Assembly (NCBI GenBank): GCA_025997415.1
Contig: BNUO01000090.1
Span: 1 to 6,578 of the forward strand
Source: Campylobacterota bacterium
GTDB lineage: Bacteria > Campylobacterota > Campylobacteria > Campylobacterales > SZUA-545
Reading direction: 5' to 3'
Length of the DNA: 6,578 nt
Program-made: the position numbers and the translations under genes
The notes under the pieces: model-generated
Databases searched by the model: none
Told to the model about the DNA's origin: nothing
Seen by the model: only the letters and a program-made list of their open reading frames with translations
Shown here: in pieces, positions 1-5,215 of the stretch
Position numbering within the stretch: position 1 is the first letter of the stretch
How the letters are laid out: each line of letters opens with the position of its first letter

Positions 1-1
1 G

Positions 2-1822
2 CGATCGGTTTCCAGAAGCGGCAAAAACAGATCGGGCGATCCACTGGCGGGCGGTATAGACGAAAACGGCGAGGGTTGGTTCGGCAGAATGCGCGACTCG
101 ATCGAAGCAAACAAGCGATCGCAGGAAAACCGCCTGACGGCATTCACCAAATTCGGCGATCCGAACAAATCAATGCGCTTTGTACCGCTCGGCGGGCTGG
201 ATCAGATCGGCGGAAATATCGCCGTGTTTGAGACCGAAGATAGCGCGATCGTGATCGATGCGGGAATGAGCTTTCCGACGCCAGATATGCACGGCGTGGA
301 TATTTTGGTGCCGGATTTTAGCTACCTGCACGCGATCAAGGACAAGATCAAGGGCATTATCATCACCCACGCGCACGAGGATCACATCGGTGCGGTGCCG
401 TACCTGTTCAAGGAGCTGCAAGTACCGCTTTACGGCACGCCGCTGCCGCTTGCGATGATCGGCAGCAAGTTTGACGAACATCGGATTATCGCCCACAAGA
501 GCTACTTTCGTTTCGTGGAGAAGCGCAAGCCTGTGAAGATCGGCGATTTTGAGGTGGAGTGGATCCATATGACCCACTCGGTGATCGACGCCTGCTCGCT
601 GGCGATCACGACGGAGGCGGGGACGGTGATCCACACGGGCGATTTCAAGCTCGACAACAGCCCGATCGACGGCTATCCGCCCGATTACCACCGCCTCGCA
701 TACTACGGCGAGCGGGGCGTTTTGGCGCTTTTCAGCGATAGCACGAACAGCTTTAATGTCGGAATGACCAAGAGCGAGTCGATCGTGGGCAAGACCTTTG
801 ACGACCTGTTTGCCAAGGCGAAGGGCAGGGTGATAATGAGTACATTTAGCTCCAACACGCACCGAATTGCGCAGGCGATCGACTCTGCCAAGAAGTTTGG
901 GCGCAAGGTTGCGGTGATCGGGCGATCGATGGAGAAAAACCTCAATCTGGCGATGGAACTCGACTATGTGAAGATCGACTCGAAGCTCTTTATCGACGCG
1001 CACGAAGTGGCAAAAATGCCCGATAACGAGGTGCTGGTGGTAACGACGGGATCGCAGGGCGAGAGCCAAGCGGCGCTGTTTAGAATGAGCATAAACGAGC
1101 ACCGCCACATTCACATCAAGCCGACCGACACGATTGTCATTAGCGCGAAGGCAATTCCGGGCAATGAGGCGAGCATTTCGACCGTGGTCAATCAGATCGC
1201 AAAGAGCGGGGCGCAGATCGCATATCAGGAGTTCAGCGAAATACATGTGAGCGGGCATGCGGCGCAGGAGGAGCAGAAGATGATGCTGCGTCTGGCAAAA
1301 CCGCGCTATTTTATCCCTGTTCATGGCGAGTATCAGCACCTGATCAAACACAAAGAGACGGCGGTAAGCTGCGGCATTTTGGAGCGCAATATCAGCGTGA
1401 TCGAAGATGGCGAACAGATCGATATTTCTCACAAAGGCGTGCGGAAAGTGCGGGGTATAAAGTGCGGTAAAACATTTATCGACAATCAAAATAACCGCGA
1501 AGTTGAGAGTGATGTGGTTTTCGATCGGCAGAACTTGGCGAAAGAGGGGATTATCGTGCTGATTATTCAGATCGATAAACACGCAGGCAAGCTCGCTACG
1601 AAGCCGAAGGTGATGACATACGGGCTTGTGGCGCAGAAGCAGGAGCATAAGTTTAACCGCGAGGTGGAAGCGCTGATCGACAGCTTTATTCAGGGGTTGA
1701 AACAGGAGGATTTCAACAGCCCGCGAATTATCGAAAACAGCTTGCGGCAAGCCGTGAAAAAGCATATATTTAGGGTGCTGAAAAAGTATCCGATCATTGT
1801 GCCGAATATCTTTGTGCAGTAG
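2..1822 (+). CDS. rnj: Ribonuclease J (5' end outside the window)
   Basis: Metallo-beta-lactamase/beta-CASP ribonuclease, with 5'-3' exonuclease and endonuclease activity on mRNA and rRNA in the cytoplasm. Numbering from the Met at 89: HAHEDH metal motif at 94-99, THTGDF with H182/D185, a beta-CASP stretch with GRSMEKN and TTGSQGE, SGHAAQEEQ with H390, and PVHGEY with H412, then the C-terminal RNase J domain ending KKYPIIVPNIFVQ. All metal ligands I looked for are present. The frame has no stop upstream of 89 and runs open to base 2, adding 29 visible residues (ending ENGEGWFGR). The Met at 89 is therefore probably internal. Helicobacter and Campylobacter RNase J carry a long basic N-terminal extension before the catalytic core, and this fits. 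In Helicobacter the enzyme works with the RhpA helicase as the main RNA degradosome. No U-tailed terminator follows; only a weak GATCC/GGATC hairpin is seen at 1842-1856. Confidence 0.96.
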   Translation, partial: RSVSRSGKNRSGDPLAGGIDENGEGWFGRMRDSIEANKRSQENRLTAFTKFGDPNKSMRFVPLGGLDQIGGNIAVFETEDSAIVIDAGMSFPTPDMHGVDILVPDFSYLHAIKDKIKGIIITHAHEDHIGAVPYLFKELQVPLYGTPLPLAMIGSKFDEHRIIAHKSYFRFVEKRKPVKIGDFEVEWIHMTHSVIDACSLAITTEAGTVIHTGDFKLDNSPIDGYPPDYHRLAYYGERGVLALFSDSTNSFNVGMTKSESIVGKTFDDLFAKAKGRVIMSTFSSNTHRIAQAIDSAKKFGRKVAVIGRSMEKNLNLAMELDYVKIDSKLFIDAHEVAKMPDNEVLVVTTGSQGESQAALFRMSINEHRHIHIKPTDTIVISAKAIPGNEASISTVVNQIAKSGAQIAYQEFSEIHVSGHAAQEEQKMMLRLAKPRYFIPVHGEYQHLIKHKETAVSCGILERNISVIEDGEQIDISHKGVRKVRGIKCGKTFIDNQNNREVESDVVFDRQNLAKEGIIVLIIQIDKHAGKLATKPKVMTYGLVAQKQEHKFNREVEALIDSFIQGLKQEDFNSPRIIENSLRQAVKKHIFRVLKKYPIIVPNIFVQ

Positions 1823-1880
1823 CGGAATGCGCGAATATTAAGATCCTAATGGGATCGGGGATCGGGTCAGGGTAGGCGAA

Positions 1881-1908
1881 GATGATTTTTGGCAGATGAT
1901 TTTCGGCA
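1881..1908. repeat. 14-bp tandem direct repeat
   Basis: Two adjacent 14-base copies, GATGATTTTTGGCA (1881-1894) and GATGATTTTCGGCA (1895-1908), differ at one base. The second copy contains the ATG of the Imm42-like remnant; the first runs into TGA after five codons. It looks like a local slip duplication of a gene start. Confidence 0.8.
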
Positions 1909-2113
1909 ATCCTTACGAGTTCGCGATCTCGTTTGATATTGTAGAAGAAAAGCAATTTGGAAAGCATTAGAGATATGTCGAAATATATTAAACGAGATAG
2001 GGTTCAAAGAGGTTGAAAATCATTTGCTCAACATAATTATTCCGACCTCTTTTACCGTGCTTGACGATCTTCCTGCAACGATATTTCAGATTCTTTTCTC
2101 TGAAATAGAGTAG
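1896..2113 (+). pseudogene. Frameshifted, shortened remnant resembling an Imm42-type immunity protein
   Basis: From the ATG at 1896 the frame reads MIFGNPYEFAISFDIVEE and stops at TAG 1968-1970. The start MIFG[ND]PxxFAI resembles, from memory, the N-terminus of Imm42-family immunity proteins of polymorphic toxin systems. A second frame takes over in the A-rich run near 1945-1955 and reads from AIWKALEICRNILNEIGF through FQILFSEIE to TAG 2111-2113. Joined, the two frames give about 71 residues, well below the roughly 160-180 I expect for the family. So there is a frameshift and probably also an internal deletion. Immunity proteins bind and block a cognate toxin in the cytoplasm; no toxin gene is visible here. 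The family assignment rests on about 18 residues and is tentative. That it is a broken reading frame is more secure. Confidence 0.4.
2083..2106. repeat. Perfect 8-bp inverted repeat (hairpin)
   Basis: ATTTCAGA (2083-2090) and TCTGAAAT (2099-2106) are exact reverse complements around an 8-base loop. It lies at the end of the Imm42-like remnant. No T-run follows on either strand, so it is not a classical intrinsic terminator. Confidence 0.5.
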
Positions 2114-2121
2114 CAAGCGAA

Positions 2122-2147
2122 GACTACTTTTGTTAAAGAAAATAGTC
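2122..2147 (-). other. Hairpin downstream of the micro-membrane operon
   Basis: GACTACTTTT (2122-2131) pairs with the arm ending in AATAGTC (2138-2147): ten positions, one mismatch, one G-U pair, 6-base loop. It sits about 40 bases past the last stop of the minus-strand operon and could end that transcript or protect its 3' end. It lacks a U-tract after the stem, so terminator function is only a guess. Confidence 0.3.
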
Positions 2148-2185
2148 GATAAAACAGACCTGAGCGTCCCTGCCCAAATGCTAGA

Positions 2186-2287
2186 TTACGCGCTATGCGC
2201 TTGCTCATATTGTTCATATTTGAACAAAATTAGAGCGATCGCTACCAATGCCACTATTCCACCAGCTCCTAAATAAAGCGCTTCCAT
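2186..2287 (-). CDS. 33-residue single-span membrane microprotein
   Basis: Starts MEALYLGAGGIVALVAIALI and ends FKYEQYEQAHSA. One hydrophobic segment, about residues 4-22, is followed by a short polar tail; this predicts a single inner-membrane span. Its ATG overlaps the stop of the preceding 32-residue gene by one base (TAATG). No clear Shine-Dalgarno lies before it, so translation is probably coupled to the upstream gene. It shares the MEA start, the pattern L-x-A-x-G-x-V-A-L-x-A-x-A-L and an H-x-A ending with that gene, so the pair is best read as a tandem duplication. I do not recognise a family. Size and shape recall accessory subunits such as KdpF or CydX, but no sequence signature ties it to them. 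Small size limits certainty, but coupling and paralogy argue that it is expressed. Confidence 0.65.
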   Translation of the reverse strand: MEALYLGAGGIVALVAIALILFKYEQYEQAHSA

Positions 2288-2385
2288 TACGCGCCGTGAG
2301 ATTTAACATTGTCTTGCCGCGTTACAAACAACGCAAGCGCAGTTAATGCAACAACTCCGAACGCCGCGAGCAAAATAGCTTCCAT
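2287..2385 (-). CDS. 32-residue single-span membrane microprotein, paralogue of the next gene
   Basis: Starts MEAILLAAFGVVALTALALF and ends VTRQDNVKSHGA. It is predicted to be one membrane helix, about residues 4-22, with a charged, probably cytoplasmic tail. A strong Shine-Dalgarno, AAGGAGGG, occupies 2393-2400 seven bases before the ATG, inside the last codons of the 75-residue gene. The start codon overlaps that gene's TAA by one base (TAATG), and its own TAA overlaps the next ATG in the same way. The near-ideal ribosome site on so short a frame is the best evidence that this is a real gene. About 14 positions match the following 33-residue protein. Function is unknown; candidates are a small subunit of a membrane complex, a phage- or element-encoded membrane factor, or a small hydrophobic toxin. 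Confidence 0.7.
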   Translation of the reverse strand: MEAILLAAFGVVALTALALFVTRQDNVKSHGA

Positions 2386-2612
2386 TATGCAACCCTCCTT
2401 ATTCTATGAGCTACCACCGCTGAAGCCGCAACGGCAGACAATCCAAGCACAAAGACAACTGATGTAACGCCGATCGTTGCTTGTCCAAAGAATATCGCGA
2501 TCACGCCTGAACCCATTAGCCATACGCCAAAGTTAGCCAGCGAATAAATCGCCACACGCTTTTCCTCTGTTAATGTCCCGACACTATCCTGTGGTATTCC
2601 GCCTCTCGCCAT
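2385..2612 (-). CDS. 75-residue two-span membrane protein, first gene of a micro-membrane operon
   Basis: A polar N-terminus (MARGGIPQDSVGTLTEEKR) is followed by two hydrophobic segments at about residues 20-42 and 46-68, separated by a GQ-type turn. The C-terminus HRIRRVA is strongly basic. By the positive-inside rule both ends should be cytoplasmic, giving a helical hairpin. A GAGG ribosome site lies about eight bases before the ATG, and a plausible promoter is at 2639-2668. The last codons also encode the Shine-Dalgarno of the next gene, with a TAATG stop/start overlap. I do not recognise the family. A holin-like or small membrane-complex role would fit the topology but is not shown by any motif. 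The operon points opposite to all the phage fragments, so it may not belong to the same element. Confidence 0.75.
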   Translation of the reverse strand: MARGGIPQDSVGTLTEEKRVAIYSLANFGVWLMGSGVIAIFFGQATIGVTSVVFVLGLSAVAASAVVAHRIRRVA

Positions 2613-2638
2613 TGCCTAGCCTCGTTTGTAATACACGG

Positions 2639-2668
2639 ATCATACCAAAACCATTCACAGTATTGCAA
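2639..2668 (-). promoter_or_regulatory. Promoter of the micro-membrane operon
   Basis: On the minus strand TTGCAA (2663-2668) and TATGAT (2639-2644) are separated by 18 bases, with a TG dinucleotide just before the -10 box (TTTTGGTATGAT). Initiation near 2632 would leave a leader of about 20 bases carrying the GAGG ribosome site. The match to a sigma-70 promoter is good at -10 and moderate at -35. Confidence 0.5.
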
Positions 2669-2748
2669 ACTAGCGCGGCAGACCGATCGCGCCTTGTTAT
2701 GCAGTCGCAGGGGAAAAGATAAGGTCTGTAATTTTAAGGAGGTGGAAA

Positions 2749-2895
2749 ATGGAAGCAGAAATTAAATGGGTTTGGGTTTTTCAGGGAGAGAAAAGCAGAT
2801 CGTGTTCTGCGATATTTAGCGATAGATCAAAGGCTGATTTGCCAGCTTTTATTTGGAACACTATCACTACGATAATGAAAAGCCGCACTAGTTAA
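2749..2895 (+). pseudogene. Remnant of a small DUF7710-like protein, internally deleted and frameshifted
   Basis: A strong Shine-Dalgarno, AAGGAGGT (2736-2743), precedes the ATG at 2749. The frame encodes 48 residues beginning MEAEIKWVWVFQGEKSRS, then CSAIFSDRSKAD. The WVFxGExxRxxSxxF pattern is the N-terminal signature of the small protein family I recall as DUF7710. Two bases out of frame, the end of the same stretch reads FASFYLEHYHYDNEKPH and stops at TAG 2889-2891. EHYHYxNxK is how that family typically ends. The middle, some 40 residues in full-length members, is missing. The simplest reading is one gene that lost its centre and its frame. Family members often lie in loci with immunity-like genes, but their function is not established to my knowledge. 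The short 48-residue form could still be translated given the intact ribosome site. Confidence 0.5.
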
Positions 2896-3087
2896 AAAAT
2901 CGAAGCGCCTTTGTTGTCGAAAACACACAAGGTGTTACTGATGAGATTGCCCATCCGTCGTCATTCTTGTCCCCGCCAACCATTTCGTTGACACTTTTCA
3001 CTAGAAAGTGCAAAAGAGTACAACACACTCGACCCTGTCAAATTGCAAGAGAACAGGTAAAGAGACTTCGTCCTTTAGTACAGGAGC

Positions 3088-3414
3088 ATGGGTGGCAGGA
3101 ACAATTCTGAGGTTGCTTCCCAGCCGAAGAATCTCGACAGGAACGCCGTCGCGATGCCACAAGACGAGCTAGACAAAGCCGTGATCGAAGCGGATACGCA
3201 GAAGCTAGAAAACGAAATCGCTAGTGAATGCGAAAAGATTTTTGCAAATAGCGCGACATATAGCGAGGCGTTGGAAGCGTTGGAAAATCTATATCCAAAA
3301 ATGGAGTTTAGTGAGCTAGAAAACGCCCTTACAAAATACCTCGCAAACAGCGCAATTTTAGCGGCGGCAGAGGTTGAGGACAAACAGCGCAAACAGGCAA
3401 AGGGTGGGGAGTGA
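3088..3414 (+). pseudogene. C-terminal fragment of a Mu-like phage portal protein (gp29/DUF935 type)
   Basis: This 108-residue frame is mostly acidic helix. The stretch SATYSEALEALENLYPKMEF, followed by SELENALTKYLANSAILAAA, resembles the extreme C-terminal helices of DUF935 portals, where a 'sxeExLexLxxlxP' repeat is followed by 'LxxaLfxAxLxG'. Full portals are around 450-500 residues and form the dodecameric DNA channel at the capsid vertex. The body is absent: an in-frame TAG lies at 3076-3078, four codons before the ATG. The ATG at 3088 has AGGAG only one base away, so it is unlikely to be a genuine start. The opposite-strand frame here is a shadow. The assignment is by remembered pattern, not by a search. 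Confidence 0.5.
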
Positions 3415-3525
3415 GGGTTAGCGCAGGAAGCCGAGAAAGGCAAAGAACAACGACCAGCCGCAAATGGTGATTAGGAGGAGTTGTAACGATACTTTAATAG
3501 CAAAGTTGATCATGGGAGACATTGT

Positions 3526-4200
3526 ATGGAACAAGAGCTTAAAATAAAGATCAAAGTCGGGCAAGACGGCAGCCTTTCCGTTGTAAATAGCGGCTTGTCG
3601 GAAATGCGAGCGGGAAGCGACAACGCGGCAATAGCCATTGACCAATTGACGGGGCGCATTAAAACAATGGGGCATATAGGTGTGCTCGGTTTTGGTTCGT
3701 GGAAGGCAATTATTCAACCCATTACTGATGCGGCAAAAGCCGGTATCCAATACAACTCCACCCTTGAGCAAACCCAGCTTGCCCTTAAAGCCACGATCGC
3801 AAGCTATGTAGATAGCGCAACAATGAGCGGCAAACTCGCGGGCGCACAAGCGTTGGCGGCTACGCAGATGGGGCGGCTGACAGGATTGGCGGCGCAAAGT
3901 GGATTGGCGTTTGGCGAGTTGTCGCAGTCGTTTAAGACATTCCTTCCGGGAGCGCTTAAAGCTGGTATGAGCCTCGATCAAGCAGCAAACGCGAGCGCAC
4001 GGCTAACGGCGGCGGGCAAGCTGATGGGCTTGGAAATGGGGGCGATTATTGCAGGGATTGACGGCGTGGCAAGCGGCACAATCCTCGCAAACTCCGACTT
4101 TGGCAGGTTTTTAAGCGGCGTGGGCTTGACGAGCGATGCGCTCAAAGAAGCAGCGGCAAGCGGAAAACAGTATGAGCTAATAGAAGGTAGTTTAGAGTGA
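3526..4200 (+). pseudogene. N-terminal fragment of a phage tail tape-measure protein
   Basis: A good ribosome site, GGGAG (3514-3518), precedes the ATG by seven bases. The 224 residues run from MEQELKIKIKVGQDGSLSVV into an alanine/glycine-rich helical region with TLEQTQLALKATIASYV, MGRLTGLAAQSGLAFGELSQ and NSDFGRFLSGVGLTSDALKE. This is the layout of the N-terminal 'tape measure' domain of Mu-like and lambda-like phages. Full proteins are usually 600-1000 residues or more and set tail length while acting with the tail tip and membrane. Here the frame ends at TGA 4198-4200. Beyond it the same frame stays open to 4341 and starts KRNALTGIEARDTLAD, which could be continuing tape-measure sequence, so TGA may be a nonsense mutation. 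Only the start of the gene survives. Confidence 0.75.
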
Positions 4201-4208
4201 AAGCGAAA

Positions 4209-4287
4209 CGCCTTGACGGGTATCGAAGCCCGCGACACGCTGGCGGATAAACCGCAAACCGCTCTACCAACTGAGACTTACAAAGCG
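4209..4287 (-). pseudogene. tRNA-like sequence, probably a tRNA remnant
   Basis: Read on the minus strand, a D-arm (CTCAGTTGGTAGAGC) is followed by an anticodon-like hairpin (GCGG-TTTAT-CCGC core). A T-arm-like GCGGG/CCCGT stem encloses CTTCGATA. The ends pair as CGCTTTG/CAAGGCG, and the pairing extends outward to 11 bp (GAAACGCTTTG with CAAGGCGTTTC, one G-U; 4205-4291). Order and spacing are those of a tRNA at 79 bases. Defects: two extra bases before the D-stem, an 8-base T-loop, and a mismatched anticodon stem. If a 7-base anticodon loop is forced it is GTTTATC, which would put UUA at the anticodon; I would not rely on that. A TATAAT box lies just upstream at 4300-4305. Part of the T-arm half overlaps possible tape-measure coding sequence, so some of the likeness may be chance. 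Confidence 0.4.
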
Positions 4288-4299
4288 TTTCTTGCCGCA

Positions 4300-4305
4300 A
4301 TTATA
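4300..4305 (-). promoter_or_regulatory. -10 box in front of the tRNA-like sequence
   Basis: A perfect TATAAT on the minus strand, preceded by a T-rich stretch (CCTTTTTTATGTGA), as is typical of Campylobacterota promoters that lack a strong -35. Initiation near 4293 would begin transcription a few bases before the tRNA-like fold. No clear -35 hexamer is seen. Confidence 0.4.
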
Positions 4306-4327
4306 TCACATAAAAAAGGACTTATAA

Positions 4328-4711
4328 GTGGCTGGCGTTGAAATTATCGGCTTAGACAAGCTCCAAAAAACCATCGCAGGGCTTGTCAAGGCTACGGGCG
4401 ACATTAACGGCATAGCGCACGAGATCGCCAATGTGATCAAAAACGCGGCGGCGGAGAGCATTAGGGAGCAAAAAAGCGCAGTCGATGGCACAAAATATCA
4501 CGATTTAAGTCCAGCCTACAAAGCGCGAAAGCTCAAGAAATATGGCAAACGCGTGAAGGACAAAGACGGCAAAACCGTGAAGCGGCAGCTTATCCTTGTG
4601 CGCACCGGTAACCTAGAGAAAATCACGACAAGACGGAGCGAAGAAGAATCTAACACAAAAGTTCCGCTTCGCCTCAGTATGACGGGGTGTGTCGTTCTGA
4701 AGCGAAGCTGA
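4328..4711 (+). pseudogene. Truncated phage virion morphogenesis protein (Mu gpG / tail S family)
   Basis: The frame starts at GTG 4328 with AAAAAAGGA seven bases upstream. It reads MAGVEIIGLDKLQKTIAGLV, then an IANVIKNAAAESIREQKS helix, DGTKYHDLSPAYKARKLKK and finally LVRTGNL. This is the expected course of the phage virion morphogenesis family (Pfam PF05069), including the 'DG..w..LSp.t...K' and 'LvrTG.L' motifs. gpG acts in head/tail completion. After RTGNL at about 4617 the frame enters the repeat cluster at 4625. The last 28 or so residues, ending MTGCVVLKRS, are encoded by repeat sequence and are not phage-like. The usual 150-180 residues are cut to 127, of which about 97 are genuine. 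The start looks healthy, so a short product could still be made. Confidence 0.7.
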
Positions 4712-4776
4712 AGATTCCAAAAGCAAACACATATTCTTCAGCCGTTGCGCCCTTCAGAATGACTCGGAGTAACGAC
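4625..4776. repeat. Cluster of inverted palindromic repeat units
   Basis: Five diverged copies of one unit, roughly GTCATTCTGAAGCGAAGC followed by TGAAGAATCT, are packed in alternating orientation. Forward: 4625-4651 (ACGACAAGACGGAGCGAAGA...) and 4691-4717 (GTCGTTCTGAAGCGAAGC...). Reverse: 4661-4683 (ends CTCAGTATGAC), 4733-4763 (ATTCTTCAG...TTCAGAATGAC) and a partial copy at 4764-4776 (TCGGAGTAACGAC). Head-to-head pairs would form long hairpins. The unit resembles the dispersed 'GTCATTCTGAGCGAAGCGAAGAATCT' palindromes seen in many bacterial genomes (REP/MITE-like). It interrupts the gpG fragment and ends shortly before the rplS promoter, so it may also act as the boundary or transcriptional insulator of the insert. 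Confidence 0.7.
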
Positions 4777-4793
4777 ATTTAAGCTTCACACGC

Positions 4794-4799
4794 TAGAAT
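4794..4799 (+). promoter_or_regulatory. Probable -10 box for rplS
   Basis: TAGAAT followed by GCGCC lies about 34 bases ahead of the rplS start, just after the repeat cluster. Its position gives a short leader with the ribosome site AAAGGA (4820-4825). A -35 box is not evident, which is common for sigma-70 promoters of Campylobacterota. A separate promoter would be needed because the usual upstream operon partner is absent here. Confidence 0.4.
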
Positions 4800-4832
4800 G
4801 CGCCCTCTTTTTTACAGGCAAAAGGACTAGAC

Positions 4833-5213
4833 ATGAGAAACCGTTATATTGAAGCGTTTGAGCAGGCGCAGATCGCAGAAAAAAAAGTTCCCGATTTCGG
4901 TGCGGGCGATACGATCCGCATTGGCATTCGTATCAAAGAGGGTGAAAAAACCCGCGTACAGAGCTTTGAAGGCGTTTGCATTAGCATTCGCGGCGAGGGC
5001 GCAAACAAGACCTTTACCGTCCGCAAGATCGGCGCAAACAATGTCGGCGTAGAGCGGATTTTCCCACTTTACGCAGAGAGCTTGGAGACGATCGATGTAC
5101 TCCGACGCGGCAAAGTTGCACGCGCAAAACTCTACTATCTACGCAACCTGCGCGGCAAAGCGGCACGGATCAAAGAGATTCGCACCGTCAAAGAAACCGC
5201 TGCCAAAAACTGA
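4833..5213 (+). CDS. rplS: 50S ribosomal protein L19
   Basis: 126 residues; the bacterial L19 family is usually 115-130. It sits at the 30S-50S interface of the ribosome and helps form an intersubunit bridge. The sequence shows the [20 protein letters not shown] strand region, the [20 protein letters not shown] core, [20 protein letters not shown], and the signature [20 protein letters not shown] followed by ARIKE. The start is set by AAAGGA seven bases before the ATG. In most bacteria, including Helicobacter and Campylobacter, rplS follows rimM-trmD. Here it is preceded by prophage debris and repeats, so it is probably driven by its own promoter. It ends two bases from the stop of the convergent recG gene. 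Confidence 0.98.
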   Translation: MRNRYIEAFEQAQIAEKKVPDFGAGDTIRIGIRIKEGEKTRVQSFEGVCISIRGEGANKTFTVRKIGANNVGVERIFPLYAESLETIDVLRRGKVARAKLYYLRNLRGKAARIKEIRTVKETAAKN

Positions 5214-5215
5214 TT

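Larger units (their letters stand above)
3088..4620 (+). mobile_element. Decayed Mu-like prophage remnant
   Basis: Three phage structural fragments lie in the same orientation: portal C-terminus, tape-measure N-terminus, and gpG virion morphogenesis protein. In Mu the order is portal, head genes, gpG, head and tail genes, then tape measure much later. Here tape measure precedes gpG and everything between is lost, so the element has undergone deletion and rearrangement. No transposase A/B genes, terminase, capsid or recognisable Mu ends are visible. The boundaries given are those of recognisable phage coding sequence; the true extent may reach from about 1823 to the repeat cluster at 4625. Confidence 0.6.

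Noticed and set aside
170..1765. Long minus-strand open frame of 531 codons opposite RNase J
   Set aside because: Shadow of the real gene: arginine/histidine/leucine-rich translation without domain features, fully overlapped by a clearly conserved protein.
1842..1856. GATCC/GGATC hairpin after rnj as a terminator
   Set aside because: Five base pairs and no T-run; too weak to claim.
3008..3063. Short frame reading KEYNTLDPVKLQENR, reminiscent of integrase/transposase tails
   Set aside because: Only about 15 residues of vague likeness in a frame with a nearby upstream stop; too little to call a mobile element.
2892..3110. 72-codon open frame on the + strand, ending in REQVKRLRPLVQEHGWQEQF
   Set aside because: It has no usable start codon and I recognise no family. 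It may be decayed phage or transposon coding sequence, but nothing supports a gene call. The rest of the 2896-3087 gap shows only a weak CACTTTT/GAAAGTG hairpin.
4625..4776. CRISPR array
   Set aside because: Units alternate in orientation, diverge from each other and lack regular unique spacers; this is a palindromic repeat cluster.
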